Below, in pieces: positions 53,480 to 62,590 of a DNA stretch of 64,000 nt; within the stretch, counting starts at the first letter, position 1, and each line of letters begins with the position of its first letter. The position numbers were made by a program, and so were the translations under genes. This DNA comes from Phycisphaerae bacterium. GTDB lineage: Bacteria > Planctomycetota > Phycisphaerae > Sedimentisphaerales > Anaerohalosphaeraceae. Where the stretch lies: assembly GCA_018052735.1 (NCBI GenBank), contig JAGPMT010000004.1:24124-88123 (forward strand), given 5' to 3'. The notes below the pieces were generated by a model that saw nothing but the letters and a program-made list of their open reading frames with translations, did not search any database and was not told the origin of the DNA.

Positions 53480-54427
53480 ATGATGAAACCGCAGGATGGG
53501 TATATACAATACATCGTAAATCCAAAATCCGGTGCCAGCAGCAGCAAGCGGATGGTCAGCCAGTTCCGAGATTATTTGTCTGAAAAGGGTTTTGATGTAC
53601 GTGTACAATTTACAGCTTCGCTGACCCATGCCGGCCAATTGGCAGCCGAGGCTGCTGCTGATGAGGGCTGTATGCTGGTAGCCGGTGCAGGCGGTGACGG
53701 GACTCTTCGAGAGGTCGTGCAGGGGCTTAAGGGTACCGGCAAGCTTTTCCTGCCTGTTCCCTGCGGCACCGAGAACCTGCTGGCTAACGAACTGGGCTTC
53801 GACCAGCACCTGCAGACGCTGATTAACGCCTTTGAAGGCAACTGCATAAAGCCGCTGGACCTCGGGATGATTAATGGATGCTGCTTTACTTCAATAGTCG
53901 GCTTCGGTTTTGACGGTTCGGTTGTGGACCGCATCAGCAAAATCCGAACAGGACACATTAATCACCTAACCTACTTCTGGCCGATTTGGCGAACATTCTG
54001 GGAATATTCTTTTCCTCCGGTCAGAGTTTCCGTCGACGGCAAAGAAATTTTCTGCAATCGAGGTCTTGTCTTTGTAGGAAACATTTCACACTATGCCATC
54101 GGACTGGGAATCTGCAAAAAAGCCGATTACAGCGACGGACTTCTGGATGTATGCATTTTTCCCTGTCATGACCAAGCCCATTTGCTGGCGTATGCCTTTA
54201 AGACCGCACTCAAAACCCATCTGAAAAGCAGGAGCACCATTTATGTCCGTGCGAAAACAATTCAAGTCAGCGATTGCGGCCAGCCGGTACTGTGCGAGAT
54301 TGACGGAGACCCCGGTCCCTCACTCCCGGCTGATATTCACATTCTTCCGCAGGCCGTTCGGGTGATTGTGCCCCCCGGCGCCAAACCTGCCGGTATTCGC
54401 ACACGATTCCGGAGAATAATTGGCTAA
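53480..54427 (+). CDS. Diacylglycerol/sphingosine kinase-family lipid kinase
   Basis: The 315-residue DAGK-catalytic-domain protein (YegS/DgkB type) has the IVNPKSGASSSKR strand, the nucleotide motif VAGAGGDGTLREVVQGL, the PCGTENLLANELG motif and a C-terminal beta-sandwich (LDVCIFPCHDQAHLL, CEIDGDPG). It phosphorylates a lipid alcohol, probably diacylglycerol. Two ATGs in tandem (53480, 53483) directly follow the CYTH stop codon, so translation is probably coupled. Confidence 0.9.
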   Translation: MMKPQDGYIQYIVNPKSGASSSKRMVSQFRDYLSEKGFDVRVQFTASLTHAGQLAAEAAADEGCMLVAGAGGDGTLREVVQGLKGTGKLFLPVPCGTENLLANELGFDQHLQTLINAFEGNCIKPLDLGMINGCCFTSIVGFGFDGSVVDRISKIRTGHINHLTYFWPIWRTFWEYSFPPVRVSVDGKEIFCNRGLVFVGNISHYAIGLGICKKADYSDGLLDVCIFPCHDQAHLLAYAFKTALKTHLKSRSTIYVRAKTIQVSDCGQPVLCEIDGDPGPSLPADIHILPQAVRVIVPPGAKPAGIRTRFRRIIG

Positions 54428-54524
54428 CTATATCCTCTTTATCTTTTAATGGTATCCACCAATACATTAACTCCCCATAGTCAAAGGGAATAATTCTGTT
54501 AAGTCTTTAATATTTGTGCTTTCG

Positions 54525-54533
54525 TGTTATAAT
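54525..54533 (+). promoter_or_regulatory. Extended -10 promoter for kdsA
   Basis: TGT plus a perfect TATAAT (54528-54533) lies 30 bp before the kdsA ATG. The -35 region is weak. Confidence 0.5.
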
Positions 54534-54563
54534 AAAGGCTGTTAGCTTCAGATTGGGAAAATT

Positions 54564-55388
54564 ATGCAAAAAATATTTGAGATAGGAACTGTTCCAGTCG
54601 GCTTCGGCCAGCCGTTGTTCATTATTGCCGGGCCTTGTGTCATAGAAAGCGAATCCCTTTGTTTGCATGTTGCAGATTTTCTGGTTAACTTGCAGAGATC
54701 TTCCGGCGTAAAATGTATCTTTAAAGCCAGTTTCGACAAGGCTAACCGTACCAGCATTGACAGTTTTCGCGGGCCGGGGATGGAAAAGGGCTTGTCTATC
54801 CTTGAACGCATTCGCAACCAAACAGGTCTGCCGGTTTTAACCGACGTTCACGAACCATCACAGGCAAAACCAGTCGGGGAGGTTGTAGATTGCCTTCAAA
54901 TTCCGGCGTTTCTTTGTCGCCAAACTGACCTGCTCGTTGCCTGCGGCCAGACTGGAAAGCCGGTTAATATCAAAAAGGGGCAATTTGTCAGCCCTGAAGA
55001 AATGAAAAACTGCGTCGAAAAGGTCCGTTCAACTGGCAACAATAAGATTATGCTGACAGAGCGGGGAACATTTTTCGGTTATAATCGTCTGGTTAATGAT
55101 ATGACTTCCATACCTGCAATGCAGCAATTCGGCTGTCCGGTTGTATTCGACACTACCCATAGTACCCAGCGGCCGGGGGGATTAGGCATCGCTACTGCTG
55201 GAAAGCCGGATATGGCTCCGGTGCTTGCCCGAGCAGCTGTTGCGGCTGGAGCAAATGCCTTGTTTATGGAAGTTCACCCCAATCCGGCCGAAGCTCTGTG
55301 TGACGCGGCCTGTATGCTCCCTTTGGATAATGTTCAATCGCTTGTAGAAAGCTGCAGAAAGATCTACGAGGTCGTTAATAATAAATGA
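54564..55388 (+). CDS. kdsA: KDO-8-phosphate synthase
   Basis: The 274-residue TIM-barrel aldolase condenses phosphoenolpyruvate with arabinose-5-phosphate to form KDO-8-phosphate for LPS inner core. It has FIIAGPCVIESE, FKASFDKANRTS, SFRGPGMEKGL, TDVHEPSQA, ILTERGTFFGYN-type motif (here MLTERGTFFGYN), VFDTTHSTQRPGG and the C-terminal FMEVHPNPAEALCDA. The CVIES sequence contains the Cys seen in metal-dependent members (about residue 24), while a metal-independent enzyme would have Asn. It implies a diderm with KDO-containing LPS. Confidence 0.95.
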   Translation: MQKIFEIGTVPVGFGQPLFIIAGPCVIESESLCLHVADFLVNLQRSSGVKCIFKASFDKANRTSIDSFRGPGMEKGLSILERIRNQTGLPVLTDVHEPSQAKPVGEVVDCLQIPAFLCRQTDLLVACGQTGKPVNIKKGQFVSPEEMKNCVEKVRSTGNNKIMLTERGTFFGYNRLVNDMTSIPAMQQFGCPVVFDTTHSTQRPGGLGIATAGKPDMAPVLARAAVAAGANALFMEVHPNPAEALCDAACMLPLDNVQSLVESCRKIYEVVNNK

Positions 55389-56320
55389 CTCAAAAGAGAT
55401 ATAAATACCTGTTTGGCCCTGTACCATCCCGCCGGCTCGGACAAAGCTTAGGTGTCGATATTATCCCTTTTAAAACCTGCACCCAGAACTGTATCTACTG
55501 CCAACTTGGAAAAGACGCCAAGCAAACAATTGAGCGTCGGGATTATGTACCTATCAATGCTGTTCTTGAGGAATTGCGTCAAAAAATTGAAGAAGGACTG
55601 AGGGCAGATTATATTACTATCAGCGGCTCCGGAGAGCCGACATTGCATATCCATTTAGGACAGCTCATCGACGGAATTCGTCAACTGACTCAAATCCCAA
55701 TTGCAGTTATTACCAATGGTACTCTTTTCAGCCGTTCGGATGTGCGGGCTGACTGCTGCAAAGCAGATGTGGTATTGCCCTCGCTGGATGCCGGCGATGA
55801 AGACACTTTCAAGAAAATAAATCTGCCCCACAAACAGCTTGATTTTGCAGTTTTTGTCGAGGGTCTGAGGCAGTTCCGCCGGGAGTATACGGGACAATTC
55901 TGGCTGGAAGTCTTTCTGTGCGAAGGCATAAATACCGATGAAACGGCCTTATCAAATCTGAAACGATGGATCGATACAATCAATCCGGATAAAATACAGA
56001 TTAATACATCCGTCCGCCCGGTTACTCATCCCCAAGCTGTTCGCGTGCCTCTTGGCAAACTTGAACAAATCGCTCGTTTTTTCGGACCGCATGCAGAAGT
56101 TATTGCTGATTATTCCAAACACAGTTCCCAAGACACAATAATCCCGGATGAAGAATACATTCTTAAGACTCTTCAGCGGAGGCCCTGTTCGCTGGATGAT
56201 TTGTGCCGGGGGCTTGGACTGGCAGCCGAAGCCATTCAATCTGCTCTGGACAATCTGCTAGCAAGCCGGAAAATCTCCTGCGATGAACAACACGGAAAAA
56301 AGTTTTATACAGCCAACTAA
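55385..56320 (+). CDS. Radical SAM protein (COG0731-type) with winged-helix tail
   Basis: The 311-residue protein has LFGPVPSRRLGQSLGVD followed by the 4Fe-4S motif CTQNCIYC (Cys x3 Cys x2 Cys), ITISGSGEPTL, and VITNGTLF, the pattern of COG0731/TYW1-like radical SAM enzymes. A C-terminal winged-helix-like segment (about 255-311, DEEYILKTLQRRPCSLDDLCRGLG) is attached. The substrate is unknown. Its ATG overlaps the kdsA stop by 4 bp. Confidence 0.88.
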   Translation: MTQKRYKYLFGPVPSRRLGQSLGVDIIPFKTCTQNCIYCQLGKDAKQTIERRDYVPINAVLEELRQKIEEGLRADYITISGSGEPTLHIHLGQLIDGIRQLTQIPIAVITNGTLFSRSDVRADCCKADVVLPSLDAGDEDTFKKINLPHKQLDFAVFVEGLRQFRREYTGQFWLEVFLCEGINTDETALSNLKRWIDTINPDKIQINTSVRPVTHPQAVRVPLGKLEQIARFFGPHAEVIADYSKHSSQDTIIPDEEYILKTLQRRPCSLDDLCRGLGLAAEAIQSALDNLLASRKISCDEQHGKKFYTAN

Positions 56321-56557
56321 AAATACTCCGGCCGCATTTCTTTTACCACCCTCAGACCTGAAATTCTTATAGGACGATGCAAATAATACCCCGTTAATTG
56401 CCAAATTTTGCGGTTTTTTTTTAAGAACTTTAAGTTATCGGTCGATAATACAGACAGTAGAGCGAGGTGTGTTTTCATTTTAGCACTTTAAAATAACTAA
56501 TCCAGTAGAGTCCCAAATAATCGAAATAGATTGGGGATTTGCCGAGACGAGACCGAT

Positions 56558-56809
56558 ATGGCACAGATAAAAAAACAGCTTGTTCTAAATAAAGGTTCAG
56601 AGAAGTTTATCTTCCGTTATGATAACGGCAATGAAGGACAGCTGCTGGATGCATTGGTAGCAGCGGCAACCAATCCGAACACCAATTTTGATTGGTTCGA
56701 TGCGGCCGTGCTCAGCTTTAAGCTGACCCAATCGCTGATTCACGAAGCAGATGATATTTTGTACAAGGATTTAAGCGACCCTGTACATACCTATCCGCAG
56801 GGTTCTTGA
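56558..56809 (+). CDS. Small conserved-looking protein of unknown function
   Basis: The 83-residue acidic protein has a strand pair (KKQLVLNKGSEKFIFRYDN) followed by helices (EGQLLDALVAAATNP, DWFDAAVLSFKLTQSLI). No motif suggests a function. ATG 56558 is preferred over TTG 56531; the ribosome site is weak (GAGACGAG). It lies 62 bp upstream of the Xer recombinase and could share its transcript. The 237-bp gap before it holds a T9 tract (about 56414) but no clear hairpin. Confidence 0.6.
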   Translation: MAQIKKQLVLNKGSEKFIFRYDNGNEGQLLDALVAAATNPNTNFDWFDAAVLSFKLTQSLIHEADDILYKDLSDPVHTYPQGS

Positions 56810-56871
56810 AACACTCGGAATACTTACCCTTTCGGGAGCAGAAAAACCTTCGGCAGTAAAAGGGATATTTT

Positions 56872-57882
56872 ATGGACAATTCAGCCATTATACAGGAATT
56901 TATCAGCTATCTAAAATTTGAAAAGCATTTCTCCGAGCATACCGCCAAATGCTACCACGCAGATTTGGAGCAGTTTGTCTCCTTCCTTGCGGATGCTTAT
57001 TCTGGACATGCATCTCCTTCCGACCATCCAGCCGACAATCCGTGGGACACCACGTCAGCTACAGCAACAGCCGTTCAGACAAAACCGGCGACGACTGTGG
57101 ACGAACTGGTTAAATCCGCAGATGTCAACACCATTCGCCGGTATATGGCCGAATTATCTCAGCATCAATACTGTAAATCGACAACCGCTCGGAAACTGGC
57201 CACCCTTCGCAGCTTTTATAAGTTTATGGTCAAGCGAAACTACCTGACGAGCAATCCCGTGGTATCCATAAAGACCCCGAAACAGGAGAAGAAATTACCT
57301 AAATTTCTTGAATATGAACAGGTTATTCGCCTTCTGAATACTCCGCCGGTCAATACATGGCTGGGAGCAAGGGATCGGGCGATGCTGGAGGTTTTGTACA
57401 GTACAGGCATGCGTGTCAGCGAACTGGTAGCCCTCAATATGGATGACGTCGATTTCCTCGGGGAAGTCATTCACGTCCGCGGCAAAGGCAAAAAAGAGCG
57501 TCTGTGCCCCATCGGCTCAAGTGCTTTGCAAGCAATTCAAAACTATATCGAGTTCCGCAATCGCCGTATGTCAAATGATTCGAATTTTGATTCAAAGGTA
57601 CTATTTGCCAACAAGCACGGCAAACGGTTAAGCACACGCAGCGTCCGTCGTAAAATGGACAAATACTTGACCGAGGCCGGTCTGGATCCTTCCATCAGCC
57701 CCCATACACTTCGACACAGTTTTGCCACACATATGCTCAATAATGGAGCAGATTTAAGGAGTGTTCAGGAACTTTTAGGTCACCAGTCGCTTTCGACTAC
57801 CCAGATTTACACACATATAACTACCAGCCGGATGAATGAGCAGTACCACAGTGCCCACCCGCTGGAACAACACCAGCCGTAA
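56872..57882 (+). CDS. xerD: Xer-type tyrosine recombinase
   Basis: The 336-residue recombinase resolves chromosome dimers or acts as a related site-specific enzyme. The N-terminal SAM-like DNA-binding domain (about 5-125) is interrupted by a Thr/Ala/Pro-rich insertion at residues 43-82. The catalytic set is complete: Arg181 in STGMRVSEL, Lys205 in RGKGKKE, HTLRHSF (His278, Arg281), LLGHQSLSTTQIYTH (His304, Tyr313). It is about 35 residues longer than typical XerC/XerD owing to the insertion. No attachment site or phage gene is nearby, so a housekeeping role is likely. XerC versus XerD is not resolved. Confidence 0.88.
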   Translation: MDNSAIIQEFISYLKFEKHFSEHTAKCYHADLEQFVSFLADAYSGHASPSDHPADNPWDTTSATATAVQTKPATTVDELVKSADVNTIRRYMAELSQHQYCKSTTARKLATLRSFYKFMVKRNYLTSNPVVSIKTPKQEKKLPKFLEYEQVIRLLNTPPVNTWLGARDRAMLEVLYSTGMRVSELVALNMDDVDFLGEVIHVRGKGKKERLCPIGSSALQAIQNYIEFRNRRMSNDSNFDSKVLFANKHGKRLSTRSVRRKMDKYLTEAGLDPSISPHTLRHSFATHMLNNGADLRSVQELLGHQSLSTTQIYTHITTSRMNEQYHSAHPLEQHQP

Positions 57883-57900
57883 AAAATGTATTAAGAAAAC

Positions 57901-57929
57901 AAAAAAAACCGCCTGACGGCGGTTTTTTT
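57901..57929. terminator. Bidirectional intrinsic terminator
   Basis: ACCGCC (57908-57913) and GGCGGT (57918-57923) flank a TGAC loop. An A7 run before and a T7 run after serve both the recombinase gene and the convergent epimerase gene. Confidence 0.92.
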
Positions 57930-57945
57930 ATGGCTGCAGTTTCGA

Positions 57946-60084
57946 TTAATCTTTTCCGATGTAGTTTGGAACCAATTCTTTAATCACCGCTACAATCTTT
58001 GATCGGTCTTGTGTAGCGGCAACCGCGATAAGCTTCTCAATTCCAGCCCGAAGAGACTGACGGTCTTTGGGAATATTTTTCCATACGGCGATTTTCGGAT
58101 GCTTTGTTGGAAGCATATCTTCGCCCTCAATCGAAAGCTCTTCAAATAGCTTTTCACCGGGGCGAAGTCCAGTAAACTCTATCTCAATATCCTCTCCGGG
58201 CCGAAAACCGCTTAATGTTATCAGTTCACGAGCCAAATCGACGATTTTTACCGGCTCACCCATATCCAGCACAAAAATCTCGCCGCCCTGCCCCATCGCA
58301 GCGGCCTGCAAGACCAATTGGCTGGCTTCGGGAATGGTCATAAAATAGCGGCGCATTTCGGGGTGCGTAACCGTGATCGGTCCGCCGGCTGCTATCTGCT
58401 GGTTGAAAATCGGTATTACGGAACCGTTTGAGCCGAGCACATTGCCGAAGCGAACCGTAACAAAATGCGTTTTACTGGTGGCGTTGAGGTCCTGAATATA
58501 CATTTCTGCTATTCGCTTGGATGAACCCATAATGCTGGTAGGATTAACAGCCTTATCGGTGCTGATCATTACAAAGTTGTCCGCTCCGAATGCATCTGCC
58601 GCATCTGCAATATTGCAGGTTCCTACAACATTGTTCTTAATAGCTTCGCCGGGGTTCGTTTCCATGAGAGGAACATGCTTATGGGCAGCCGCATGTATAA
58701 CAATTTGCGGACGATACATGTCGAATATCTGAAATACCCTTGCTCTTTCAACTATATCACATATAATTGCCTCGGTATGAACCTCCGGAAACTTCTGGCG
58801 AAGCTCCCGATCAATAAAAAAGAGGGGATTTTCCGCCTGTTCCACCAAAAGAAGCCGCCGGGGCCTAAATGCACATACCTGCCGGCACATTTCAGAACCG
58901 ATTGAACCGCCTGCTCCCGTAACAAGAATAATCTTATCTTTTAAGAATGTTTCTATCTGTCCCAGATCAAGATTTACCACCTCACGCCCGAGCAAATCAT
59001 TGATATCCACCGTACGCATCTGGGACACCTGCAGCTTGCCGGAGGCGATATCCGTCAGCGACGGGACAGTACTAAACCGCAGCTTGGTACCCTGACAGAC
59101 CTGTATCACCCGTCTCATCTGCTTTCGCGTTGCCCCGGGCATTGCGATTGCAATCTCATCAATGGCATTCTTGCGGCAGATTTCAGGCAATTGATCAACA
59201 TTTCCCAGTACGGTTATTCCATGAATACTCATCCCGATTTTGGCCGGATCATCATCAATCAGCCCCACCACCTGATAGTTGACATCCTTTCGCCGCAGCA
59301 TCTCCCGCAAAAGTGCTTCGCCTGCATTGCCGGCACCAACAATCAAAAAACGCCGTACGGGTCCCTTGACCTCGGAGAAGAATTCTTCATGATACAGACG
59401 AACCAGCATTCGAAGACCTGACAGGACAATAACGGTTGCAAATAAATCAAGGACCAAGACACCTTCGATAGACCGTTTAATATCGTTAAGTTCAATATAT
59501 TGGACTTCTAAAAGCTGCCGGGATTCGCTGTTGACGGCTGTTTTTTTCTGCTGGCGAACCACTTCCGGTATGCGGGCTACACGGACAAGATCATAAAGGC
59601 CTTTCAGATTAGCATATTTTTGTCCATATTCGGTTCTTTCAGCCGCAATCACTGAATTGCTGGAAAGTTCTTTATAGAATAGAAGCTTGTTTTCTAATTT
59701 ATCAATCACGGAAAGCGGAATAATCTTTTCGCCCCAGTAAACATAGCCGTACCAGAAAACCAGCAGAACCAGCCAGCTTATAAATGAGGCTTTTGTAATC
59801 ATCAGCAGATCCGACAGCCCGACATATCTCCACCAGCCGTGAAATTGCTTCAAACGCGCAAATACAAACAGTTTAACCGGCAACACTGCTGCAAACAAAA
59901 TAGGGAGCTGAAATACAAGCCGCCGTCTTGAGGAGTAGTCCCCGTAGGCAAAAGCCAAGGTAAAAGCGACCAGTAAAGCCGCAAAAAAACAGCTGATATG
60001 AGCTAAAATAATAAGCAGCCGCCGGTATCGAAATATAGGTTTTTTAGTCTGCTGATTATGCTGTTGAATCTCTGTTGCAGGCAT
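57946..60084 (-). CDS. Membrane nucleoside-diphosphate-sugar epimerase/dehydratase
   Basis: The 712-residue protein is the PglF/WbpM/CapD type. It has N-terminal transmembrane helices (about 25-130 and 215-235), a CoA-binding-like Rossmann domain (LIVGAGNAGEALLREML near 250) and a C-terminal SDR domain. The SDR domain has VTGAGGSIGSEMCRQ near 395, STDKAVNPTSIMGSSKR with the active-site region, VRFGNVLGSNGSVIP and a GLRPGEKLFEEL tail. The usual Tyr of YxxxK is Met-Gly here, as in this family. It makes deoxy-amino sugar precursors. An extra polar loop of about 80 residues (135-215) lies before the last helix. It overlaps the next gene by 29 bp. Confidence 0.93.
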   Translation of the reverse strand: MPATEIQQHNQQTKKPIFRYRRLLIILAHISCFFAALLVAFTLAFAYGDYSSRRRLVFQLPILFAAVLPVKLFVFARLKQFHGWWRYVGLSDLLMITKASFISWLVLLVFWYGYVYWGEKIIPLSVIDKLENKLLFYKELSSNSVIAAERTEYGQKYANLKGLYDLVRVARIPEVVRQQKKTAVNSESRQLLEVQYIELNDIKRSIEGVLVLDLFATVIVLSGLRMLVRLYHEEFFSEVKGPVRRFLIVGAGNAGEALLREMLRRKDVNYQVVGLIDDDPAKIGMSIHGITVLGNVDQLPEICRKNAIDEIAIAMPGATRKQMRRVIQVCQGTKLRFSTVPSLTDIASGKLQVSQMRTVDINDLLGREVVNLDLGQIETFLKDKIILVTGAGGSIGSEMCRQVCAFRPRRLLLVEQAENPLFFIDRELRQKFPEVHTEAIICDIVERARVFQIFDMYRPQIVIHAAAHKHVPLMETNPGEAIKNNVVGTCNIADAADAFGADNFVMISTDKAVNPTSIMGSSKRIAEMYIQDLNATSKTHFVTVRFGNVLGSNGSVIPIFNQQIAAGGPITVTHPEMRRYFMTIPEASQLVLQAAAMGQGGEIFVLDMGEPVKIVDLARELITLSGFRPGEDIEIEFTGLRPGEKLFEELSIEGEDMLPTKHPKIAVWKNIPKDRQSLRAGIEKLIAVAATQDRSKIVAVIKELVPNYIGKD

Positions 60085-61381
60085 TTCTGGGTTCCAAAGG
60101 AATGTTTTTGCCGATTTGTTGCAGATGTATATAAATCTGATTCAGTTCAACATTATCCACTTTTCTGCGCATCAGCGCATAGATTACCGTTGCGGTGCTA
60201 AAAAAATAGCTGACCACATACGACAGCAGCAATCCGACGATTACCAGCATAAAAACATAAATCACAATCGATGCTGCCGATTCCGTCCAGCCTACTGCGC
60301 TGGACGAACGTTTGAGAAAATCCATGAAATCGGGCTTGGGCCAAATTCGCTCCAGTTTAGAGCCAGCTCCTGCTGTCATCATCCCAGCCAGCAGCAATCC
60401 GTAGGTAAAACGCAGAATCCCGAACAATACCAGCCGGATAATAAGGTAAAAGAAGGTCCCGAATATTCCCGACACAAGAACATAATAAAACATCCGTACC
60501 GGACAACTGAGGACATAGCAGAAGGACCGGCCAATTGAATCCAGCCCGGTTGTTTTCTCATACGCAATGGCAGGAAACAGCAGGAGTCCTCCGGCTATTG
60601 TTCCCATAACCATAACCGTAATCACAAAACCAAACACCAGCAGCAGCCCAAACAGCAGTGCGATAATCAGCTCCCCTGCATGCGAAATGGAACCAGCCAA
60701 ACCAACAGCAAAAATCACAAATGCCGCCAAACTCACCAGTCCCATCGGCAATAATGGCGCCGAGAGAAATGCACGGCAATTTTCTGTTACATAACTAACC
60801 GCTTCCAGCAAACCGGGCTTCTCGCCCTGTGCAAACTCCAGCGCAGCACAGCGGCATATGGTTCCTCCCGTAAAGACAAAAACCAGAAAAGCTGCCGTAA
60901 AAAAAATTAAGCTGTACATCGGGTGAAAACGAAAAGCCCAGCCGACAGCCCGAATACAGAGCCATATATTGGTCAGGGCAAACTTTACATTCGCAAAAAG
61001 ATTAGCATTGTCCAGATTCAGCAATTGAAAAACCGCGGCATGAAACCGGCCGGCCGCAAATTTCCAAAGTGTCGAAAAAACACCTTGCCGATATGTCTGC
61101 GTTTGGTGTTCTTTGATAAACCGTTTTGTCTGGGCAGGATTAGCGGCAATATAGATGTCCAGTTCCGACCGACTCGCCAAGCCAGCTGCTGCAGTCTCCG
61201 GACGATAGACAATTACATTCTGACTGCACATATCCATTACTGCACCCAGCACACACACGGCAAGGACACCGCTGAAAGCAATAATAATTTTTGCCGGCCC
61301 CAGCGCCAGCTTAAAACTATACGCCAGATCGGGCAGTGCAGATTCTTCCCATATACTTTTGAGTGAGTATCGTTGCGTCAA
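60056..61381 (-). CDS. Polytopic membrane protein of unknown function
   Basis: The 441-residue protein has about seven transmembrane helices (near 33-52, 155-175, 210-235, 240-270, 275-290, 315-345, 385-410) and two larger loops. I recognise no family. The start is TTG 61381, with AAGGGG inside the end of yacG as ribosome site, and no ATG lies before residue 49. It follows yacG by one base and overlaps the epimerase gene, so the three are translated from one mRNA. Confidence 0.75.
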   Translation of the reverse strand: MTQRYSLKSIWEESALPDLAYSFKLALGPAKIIIAFSGVLAVCVLGAVMDMCSQNVIVYRPETAAAGLASRSELDIYIAANPAQTKRFIKEHQTQTYRQGVFSTLWKFAAGRFHAAVFQLLNLDNANLFANVKFALTNIWLCIRAVGWAFRFHPMYSLIFFTAAFLVFVFTGGTICRCAALEFAQGEKPGLLEAVSYVTENCRAFLSAPLLPMGLVSLAAFVIFAVGLAGSISHAGELIIALLFGLLLVFGFVITVMVMGTIAGGLLLFPAIAYEKTTGLDSIGRSFCYVLSCPVRMFYYVLVSGIFGTFFYLIIRLVLFGILRFTYGLLLAGMMTAGAGSKLERIWPKPDFMDFLKRSSSAVGWTESAASIVIYVFMLVIVGLLLSYVVSYFFSTATVIYALMRRKVDNVELNQIYIHLQQIGKNIPLEPRNACNRDSTA

Positions 61382-61382
61382 A

Positions 61383-61613
61383 TTACCCCTTTGTCAAATC
61401 TATTTGCCCCTCTTCACCCGAATACCAGTCCTCATTTGCAGCCGGCTTTTCCGATGGGATACGGTACTTCTCACCGAACCAGCCGTCCAAATCAACCCAA
61501 CGGCAACGCTCACTGCAAAAGGGGAAAAAAGGGGCGTTAATCTGCTTCTTTCCCTGCAGAGTCGTGGACGTCGAAGGAATTACTTTTCCGCATATCGGAC
61601 ATTTGAAATCCAT
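61383..61613 (-). CDS. yacG: YacG-type zinc finger protein (DNA gyrase inhibitor family)
   Basis: The 76-residue protein has a CPICGK pair (Cys5, Cys8) and FCSERCRWVDLDGWFGEKYRI (Cys33, Cys37), the complete YacG/DUF329 zinc finger. In E. coli YacG binds GyrB and inhibits gyrase; here that is inferred. It is followed after one base by the membrane protein gene. Confidence 0.9.
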   Translation of the reverse strand: MDFKCPICGKVIPSTSTTLQGKKQINAPFFPFCSERCRWVDLDGWFGEKYRIPSEKPAANEDWYSGEEGQIDLTKG

Positions 61614-61733
61614 TGTCTTTTTTGATACCTGCCTATCAAGACAACTATTTCGAATGATTCTCGTTTAACAAAATCCAGATTGTTCTATAACAAATTCAAA
61701 AGTGTATTTTTTCTGTTCAAAAAACTACTTTAG

Positions 61734-62441
61734 CTAATAATTTTCATCGTCACTTTTATTGCTGTCTACATCAAAAATGCCAGTATTGGTCTGCTCTTGG
61801 ATTTCGGACTCTTGCTCTTGATATAAATTCACCTGCTTTGATGAGGCTGCTGTCTGAGAAGCAGCGGTTTCGTCTGCAGCTTTACCCCTTTCCATCTGTT
61901 GTGCGTACTCAAGACAATAGCGCGTCCATGGAATCCCTTCTAATCGCTGCCGGGGAATGGGATTTCCTGTGCCCTCGCATATTCCATAGGTTCGATTCTG
62001 GATGCGCTTCAGTGCGGCCAGTATCTCCGCCACAAGCTTGCGTTCGCTGTCCATCAGTCCAAGAGCAAACTCTTGTTCATAATTATCGCTGCCGATATCA
62101 GCCATATGAATCGGCATACTCGACAAATCTCCGCTGGCATCCGAACGAGAAGATTTCAATGCGCCGGACTCGATTTGATAAACATCACCTGTAATTTCAT
62201 TGAGCTTCTCAACAAGTAGTGTCTTAAAATGCTGCAAATCCTGCTCACTTAACCACGTTTTCTGTATTTCCAAAAGAGGTTCAGACGAGGGATTTACCGG
62301 CGAAGATTTGGATTTTTGCCGAGAAGTGTTCTTTTCTGGCGGACCGGTCTTTTTTGATGCTTTTTTCCCCGCGGAAGGTACCCTGTTGCCTTTGCCGGCT
62401 GCAGTTTTGTGTTCCTTTTTTTTGGTCCTTTTTATCACCAA
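61734..62441 (-). CDS. DksA/TraR-like protein with incomplete zinc finger
   Basis: The 235-residue protein has a basic Lys/Ser-rich N-terminal tail (about 1-55), a DksA-like helical hairpin (LSEQDLQHFKTLLVEKL to NYEQEFALGLMDSERK, LVAEILAALKRI) and a finger segment YGICEGTGNPIPRQRLEGIP then WTRYCLEYA. Only two of the four zinc cysteines remain. A Gln/Glu-rich acidic tail follows. DksA modulates RNA polymerase; whether this protein does is inferred. The start is TTG 62441 or GTG 62438 after AGAGGG. Confidence 0.8.
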   Translation of the reverse strand: MVIKRTKKKEHKTAAGKGNRVPSAGKKASKKTGPPEKNTSRQKSKSSPVNPSSEPLLEIQKTWLSEQDLQHFKTLLVEKLNEITGDVYQIESGALKSSRSDASGDLSSMPIHMADIGSDNYEQEFALGLMDSERKLVAEILAALKRIQNRTYGICEGTGNPIPRQRLEGIPWTRYCLEYAQQMERGKAADETAASQTAASSKQVNLYQEQESEIQEQTNTGIFDVDSNKSDDENY

Positions 62442-62497
62442 ATCTTACCCTCTTTTCTGGATAACCAGTCGTTTTAGCTCTTAACATAGAATTATTT

Positions 62498-62527
62498 ATT
62501 ATATATAAAATATCGTCATTTCTTCAA
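62498..62527 (-). promoter_or_regulatory. Candidate promoter for the DksA-like gene
   Basis: Read on the minus strand, TTGAAG (62522-62527), an 18-bp spacer and a perfect TATAAT (62498-62503) lie about 57 bp before the start. Confidence 0.5.
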
Positions 62528-62590
62528 TCAAAAATATGTTTGTTTCGCCGGAAAAATTAACTCCAATATAAGACATTCGCAGTCCAAATA

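Noticed and set aside
56395-56425. Possible terminator after the radical SAM gene (T9 tract)
   Set aside because: The upstream bases form only three to four pairs, too weak for a confident call.
56872-57882. Xer-type recombinase as a sign of a mobile island
   Set aside because: No flanking repeats, tRNA target, phage or transfer genes are present. Motifs and context fit a chromosomal Xer enzyme.
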